Origin: Pseudomonas sp. MYb185
Lineage (GTDB): Bacteria; Pseudomonadota; Gammaproteobacteria; Pseudomonadales; Pseudomonadaceae
Length of the DNA: 64,000 bases
Reading direction: 5' to 3'
Assembly (NCBI RefSeq): GCF_002979975.1
Contig: NZ_PCQD01000004.1
Coordinates: 316,486 to 380,485, forward strand
Below are positions 57,696-64,000 of this stretch, piece after piece. The number at the start of each line of letters is the position of its first letter. The stretch's first letter is position 1. The notes under the pieces were generated by a model. It had not been told where the DNA came from. It did not search any database and worked only from the letters and a program-made list of their open reading frames with translations. Position numbers and translations under genes: made by a program.

Positions 57696-58439
57696 ATGAG
57701 TCTGGAAGGAAAAGTAGCGCTGGTTACCGGCGCCAGTCGGGGTATCGGGCAGGCCATCGCCCATGCCCTGGCAGCCCAGGGAGCAACTGTCATCGGCACT
57801 GCGACCAGTGATGCCGGTGCCGCGTCGATTGCCGAAAAACTCGCTGCGGCGGGGTATCAGGGCACCGGCATGAAGCTGGATGTGCGCGACCCGGCCTCGG
57901 TCAGCGAGGTGCTGGAACGCATCGCGGCGGAATACGCTGCGCCAGCTATTCTGGTCAATAATGCCGGGATAACCGCCGATAATCTGCTTATGCGCATGAA
58001 AGATGATGAGTGGGATGATGTCATTAGCACCAACCTGGGCTCGGTTTACCGTCTGTCCAAGGCGGTACTGCGTGGCATGACCAAAGCCCGTTGGGGGCGT
58101 ATCATCTGCATCAGTTCCGTGGTCGCCGGTATGGGCAACGGCGGGCAGTCCAATTATGCTGCCGCAAAAGCCGGCATGGAGGGCTTCGCCCGGGCACTGG
58201 CCCGCGAGGTGGGTTCCCGCGGTATCACCGTCAATGCGGTGGCACCCGGATTTATCGATACGGACATGACTCGTGCACTGAACGACAGTCAGCGCTCGGT
58301 CATGCTCGAACAGATTCCGCTGGGGCGTCTCGGCCAGGCCGAGGAAATTGCTGCAGTGGTGGCGTTTCTTGCCGGTGAGCCGGCTGGATATATCACCGGG
58401 GCAACCATTCCGGTGAACGGCGGTATGTTCATGGGTTAA
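57696..58439 (+). CDS. fabG: 3-oxoacyl-ACP reductase
   Basis: 247 residues, short-chain dehydrogenase. NADPH motif TGASRGIG (11-18), NNAG (88-91), and catalytic Ser141, Tyr154, Lys158. It reduces 3-oxoacyl-ACP in each elongation round. AAGGAG lies 7 nt before the ATG. Confidence 0.97.
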   Translation: MSLEGKVALVTGASRGIGQAIAHALAAQGATVIGTATSDAGAASIAEKLAAAGYQGTGMKLDVRDPASVSEVLERIAAEYAAPAILVNNAGITADNLLMRMKDDEWDDVISTNLGSVYRLSKAVLRGMTKARWGRIICISSVVAGMGNGGQSNYAAAKAGMEGFARALAREVGSRGITVNAVAPGFIDTDMTRALNDSQRSVMLEQIPLGRLGQAEEIAAVVAFLAGEPAGYITGATIPVNGGMFMG

Positions 58440-58540
58440 ACTCCGGCACCTTCGGGCCGCCAATGGAGTTTGACTGGTTGAGAACCGACCCGGTGCGAGC
58501 TGTCTGGGCCGGGCTGTTTTGGCACAGAAGCATTTCCAGC

Positions 58541-58568
58541 TTGAAAACTCGGGAATTCTTTCTATAAA
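58541..58568 (+). promoter_or_regulatory. Predicted acpP promoter
   Basis: TTGAAA (58541-58546) and TATAAA (58563-58568) with a 16-bp spacer. It gives acpP its own start besides read-through from fabG, fitting the high abundance of ACP. Confidence 0.75.
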
Positions 58569-58619
58569 CTACCCGCAGTCCGGCTTATCGGAACTGCAAA
58601 TTAGGAGTGAGAACAAGGT

Positions 58620-58856
58620 ATGAGTACCATCGAAGAGCGCGTCAAGAAAATTGTTGCCGAACAACTCGGCGTCAAAGAAGAAGAAGTAACCAACAGTGCT
58701 TCCTTTGTTGAAGATCTTGGCGCTGACTCCCTGGACACCGTTGAGCTGGTGATGGCTCTCGAAGAAGAATTCGAGACCGAAATTCCGGATGAAGAAGCCG
58801 AGAAGATCACCACCGTGCAAGAAGCAATCAACTACGTGAACGCGCACCAGAAGTAA
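58620..58856 (+). CDS. acpP: Acyl carrier protein
   Basis: 78 residues, very acidic. Ser37 in ADSLDTVE is the 4'-phosphopantetheine site. It carries the growing acyl chains for fatty acid, lipid A and phospholipid synthesis. An AGGAG lies about 16 nt upstream and a second AAGG lies just before the ATG. Confidence 0.98.
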   Translation: MSTIEERVKKIVAEQLGVKEEEVTNSASFVEDLGADSLDTVELVMALEEEFETEIPDEEAEKITTVQEAINYVNAHQK

Positions 58857-58883
58857 TCACGCAGTCTGCTTGCAGGTCGAAAG

Positions 58884-58920
58884 AAGCCGCAGTCCTGGTA
58901 TCGGAACTGCGGCTTTTTTT
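58884..58920 (+). terminator. Intrinsic terminator after acpP
   Basis: A 10-bp stem (58884-58893 with 58906-58915) is followed by a run of T to 58920, 27 bp past the acpP stop. It would separate the abundant acpP message from fabF. Confidence 0.9.
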
Positions 58921-59017
58921 GTGGCCTGCCATTCATGGCGGCCACCCTTGCGGGCTATCGCTGCGCGATGCGAAGAATCGCTCCCGGTGATTTTTTGTGG
59001 CCAGCTGTCCATGGCGG
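58914..59017 (+). repeat. Imperfect direct repeat between acpP and fabF
   Basis: The segment TTTTTTGTGGCC-NGC-(2)-NCAT-(2)-ATGGCGGC occurs at about 58914-58943 and again at 58991-59017. The first copy can form a hairpin (GTGGCC with GGCCAC, one bulge). The second T-run is preceded by a weak GCGAT/ATCGC stem. Confidence 0.55.
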
Positions 59018-59094
59018 CAATCATTCAGTTGCCGCGCCGGTCCTTTATGCGGACAATAGCCCGCTGTCAAAAGAGTTGAATTAAGGAGTCTCCT

Positions 59095-60333
59095 TTGTCG
59101 CGTAGACGCGTCGTGGTAACCGGCCTGGGTATGTTGAGCCCGCTCGGCAATACGGTTGAAAGCAGCTGGCAGGCAGCTTTGGCAGGTAAAAGCGGCATCG
59201 CTCCCATTGAACATATGGACGTGAGCGCTTTCTCTACCCGTTTTGGGGGTTCGATCCGTGGTTTCGAGATCGAGCCGTACATGACCGCCAAGGAAGCCCG
59301 CAAGCTGGATCTGTTCATTCAGTACGGCATCGCGGCCTGCATGCAGGCGTTGAACGAGTCGGGGCTGGAAATCAGCGATGCCAACCGTGACCGCATCGGC
59401 GTGTCCATGGGGTCGGGTATCGGCGGTCTGACCAATATCGAGCATAACCATGAGTTGCTGCTCAACAGTGGCCCGCGGCGGATTTCTCCTTTCTTCGTGC
59501 CCGGCTCGATCGTCAACATGGTGGCCGGCTACCTGTCGATCCAGTATGGCCTGCGTGGTCCGAACTACGCCCTGACCACCGCCTGCACCACGGGCACACA
59601 CAGCATCGGCATGGCCGCGCGCAACATCGCCTATGGCGAGGCGGACGTGATGATTGCCGGTGGCTCGGAAATGGCTACCAGCGGCCTGGGGCTTGGCGGT
59701 TTCAGCGCAGCACGTGCGCTGTCGACCCGCAATGACGAGCCGCAGAAGGCCAGCCGTCCGTGGGACAGCGAGCGTGACGGCTTCGTGCTGTCCGACGGTT
59801 CCGGCGCCATGGTGCTGGAGGAATACGAACACGCCAAGGCGCGCGGCGCGCATATCCATGCCGAGCTGATCGGGTTTGGCATGAGTGGTGATGGCTATCA
59901 TATGACCGCGCCACCGGAAGACGGTCGGGGTGCGGCGATGTGCATGGGCAATGCCCTGCGTGATGCCGGTATCGACCCTGAGCAGGTGGGCTACATCAAC
60001 GCCCACGGTACTTCCACCCTGGCTGGTGATCTGGCCGAAACCCGTGCGGTGGAAAGCGTCTTCGGCGAGCATGCTCGCGCACTGGCGATGAGTTCGACCA
60101 AGTCCATGACTGGCCATCTGCTGGGTGCCGCGGGGGCCGTCGAGGCTATCTTCAGTGTGTTGGCCCTGCGCGACCAGGCGGCACCGCCCACCATCAACCT
60201 GGATAATCCGGGTGAAGGCTGCAATCTCGACTATGTCGCCCATGAGGCACAGTCGCGCAAACTGGATGTGGCCGTATCCAACTCCTTCGGCTTCGGTGGC
60301 ACCAACGGCAGCCTGGTGTTCCGCCGACTCTGA
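59095..60333 (+). CDS. fabF: 3-oxoacyl-ACP synthase II
   Basis: 412 residues. Condensing enzyme with catalytic Cys164 (TTACTTG), His304 (INAHGTST), Lys336 and His341 ([10 protein letters not shown]). FabF elongates palmitoleate to vaccenate and adjusts membrane fluidity. The start is TTG 59095, with AAGGAG 8 nt upstream. Confidence 0.97.
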   Translation: MSRRRVVVTGLGMLSPLGNTVESSWQAALAGKSGIAPIEHMDVSAFSTRFGGSIRGFEIEPYMTAKEARKLDLFIQYGIAACMQALNESGLEISDANRDRIGVSMGSGIGGLTNIEHNHELLLNSGPRRISPFFVPGSIVNMVAGYLSIQYGLRGPNYALTTACTTGTHSIGMAARNIAYGEADVMIAGGSEMATSGLGLGGFSAARALSTRNDEPQKASRPWDSERDGFVLSDGSGAMVLEEYEHAKARGAHIHAELIGFGMSGDGYHMTAPPEDGRGAAMCMGNALRDAGIDPEQVGYINAHGTSTLAGDLAETRAVESVFGEHARALAMSSTKSMTGHLLGAAGAVEAIFSVLALRDQAAPPTINLDNPGEGCNLDYVAHEAQSRKLDVAVSNSFGFGGTNGSLVFRRL

Positions 60334-61174
60334 TGGACAGCAGCCGGATGGCCACTCCAACCGACACCAACTGCCTGGTCAATGGTGTACCAGGCAGCCT
60401 GGTCTCGGTCCGGGATCGCGGCCTGGCCTACGGTGATGGCCTGTTCGAAACCATTCGGGTGAGTCGTGGCGTCGCCACCCTGGCCGACCGGCATTTCCAG
60501 CGGTTGGCCCAGGGGGCGGCTGTGCTGCACATACCGCTGGACCTGCAGCTGGTGAGGGAAGAGGTTGTCAGCCGTGCTGCCGCAATCGGCAGCGGACTGC
60601 TCAAACTGACCATCACCCGGGGCGAGTCCCAGCGTGGCTACGCCATGCCGCCGCAGCCTGCGCCCAACCGCATCCTGCAATCCTCGCCGTTGCCCGATTA
60701 TCCGGCGGCCAACGCGGAGCAGGGCATTTCCCTGTACCCTTGCACCATGCGCTTGGGATACCAGCCGTTACTGGCCGGCCTCAAGCACCTCAATCGGCTG
60801 GAGCAGGTATTGGCGCGCAGCGAATGGCAGGGTGCCGAACATGCCGAAGGACTGGTATGCGATCTGGCCGGCCACCCCATTGAATGCACCATGAGCAATC
60901 TGTTCGTCCGGCTTCAGCACGGGTGGGTCACGCCGGCGCTCGACCAGTGCGGTGTGCGCGGTGTGATGCGTGACTATCTGCTGCAGCAACTGGCCAGTCG
61001 CGGCGAGCCGGTTGCCGAGCGTCGCATCAGCCTCGACGAATTGCTGGCAGCGGAAGAGATATTCTGCTGCAACAGCGTATTCGGCGTCTGGCCGATCGTC
61101 GCGCTGGATGAGCACCGCTGGCCGGTTGGCCCGCATACACGGTTTGTGCAAACCCTGGCAAAGCAGGTTCTGAG

Positions 61175-61178
<4 letters not shown>
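60333..61178 (+). CDS. pabC: 4-amino-4-deoxychorismate lyase
   Basis: 281 residues, PLP fold type IV. It makes p-aminobenzoate for folate. Motifs DRGLAYGDGLFETIRV and the PLP Lys in GLKHLNRLEQ; EEIFCCNSVFGVWPI closes the active site. ATG 60333 shares the fabF stop (TGATG); ATG 60348 is an alternative start. The order fabF-pabC-mltG-tmk-holB is the standard one. Confidence 0.94.
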
Positions 61179-63871
<2,693 letters not shown>

Positions 63872-63905
63872 CCTGAATTCGCCGAGTACACACAAGGACA
63901 ACGTT

Positions 63906-64000
63906 ATGAACACAGCGACTGCGCCAGGACCCCGCAACGGCATTCTTTCACTGACCATCAAGGACAAGTCGGTGCTGTATGCCGCCTACATGCCTTTCAT
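63906..64000 (+). CDS. pilZ: PilZ type IV pilus protein (3' truncated)
   Basis: Only the first 31 residues are in the window (GILSLTIKDKSVLYAAYMPF), which is the conserved start of the pilus protein PilZ. This is the founding PilZ protein needed for type IV pilus assembly and twitching, known not to bind c-di-GMP itself. The holB-pilZ order is standard in Pseudomonas. Confidence 0.9.
   Translation, partial: MNTATAPGPRNGILSLTIKDKSVLYAAYMPF

Overview
This is a GC-rich chromosomal window of a gammaproteobacterium of the Pseudomonas group. From about 13.6 kb to the right end, gene content and order follow the well-known P. aeruginosa block topA-lexA/sulA-psrA-nagZ-mfd-gap-nqrABCDEF-sthA-lolCD-comEC-exbBD-lpxK-kdsB-murB-rne-rluC-sppA-maf-yceD-rpmF-plsX-fabDG-acpP-fabF-pabC-mltG-tmk-holB-pilZ. 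This comparison is from memory; no search was run. Some local differences resemble the small-genome Halopseudomonas (P. pertucinogena) lineage: no second Lol permease, no phosphatase gene between kdsB and murB, and no phosphorylase gene between nagZ and mfd. That placement is an inference. I see no tRNA, rRNA, CRISPR array, transposase or prophage gene.

Layout. 1-10.3 kb: end of a FimV-like gene, a second-type Lon protease (AsrA-like), oligopeptidase B, a small membrane protein, a TetR regulator, a cold-shock protein, aceK and cysK. 10.4-13.6 kb: a DUF748/AsmA-like protein, then a MoxR ATPase with a VWA partner. 13.6-14.0 kb: a non-coding composite palindrome. 14.0-17.8 kb: DUF1653 protein, topA and two small conserved genes. 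17.9-21.4 kb: the sulA-lexA SOS pair, psrA, an L,D-transpeptidase and nagZ. 21.4-21.8 kb: a second non-coding repeat region. 21.8-28.1 kb: mfd, a TerC/Alx membrane protein behind a structured leader, and gap. 28.4-35.5 kb: the Na+-translocating NADH:quinone reductase operon with its maturation genes apbE and nqrM. 35.6-38.6 kb: sthA, a glycerophosphodiesterase, a small exported protein and a PilZ-domain protein. 38.7-47.7 kb: lipoprotein release, ComEC, ExbBD-like, LPS and peptidoglycan precursor genes. 47.8-54.8 kb: rne and the rluC-HAD-sppA group, then maf. 54.9-64 kb: the ribosomal protein/phospholipid/fatty-acid cluster continuing into tmk, holB and pilZ.

Functionally most of the window is core physiology: envelope building (fab/plsX, lpxK, kdsB, murB, lol, mltG), energy (nqr, sthA, gap), and information processing (topA, mfd, rne, rluC, holB, tmk). 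Regulatory sites can be read directly: two tandem LexA boxes on lexA, a PsrA-type palindrome on psrA, a similar palindrome inside the lolCD promoter, and a sigma70 promoter that leaves yceD almost without a leader.

The most unusual content is non-coding. Three copies of one structured element (two inverted at 13.70-13.96 kb, one at 21.62-21.73 kb) share joiner sequences and exact spacing, while their stem sequences differ and still pair. Each unit shows two hairpins with GGA in the loop, 23 nt apart, which resembles CsrA/RsmA binding sites. The leader of the TerC/Alx gene can pair its ribosome binding site with an upstream complementary segment.
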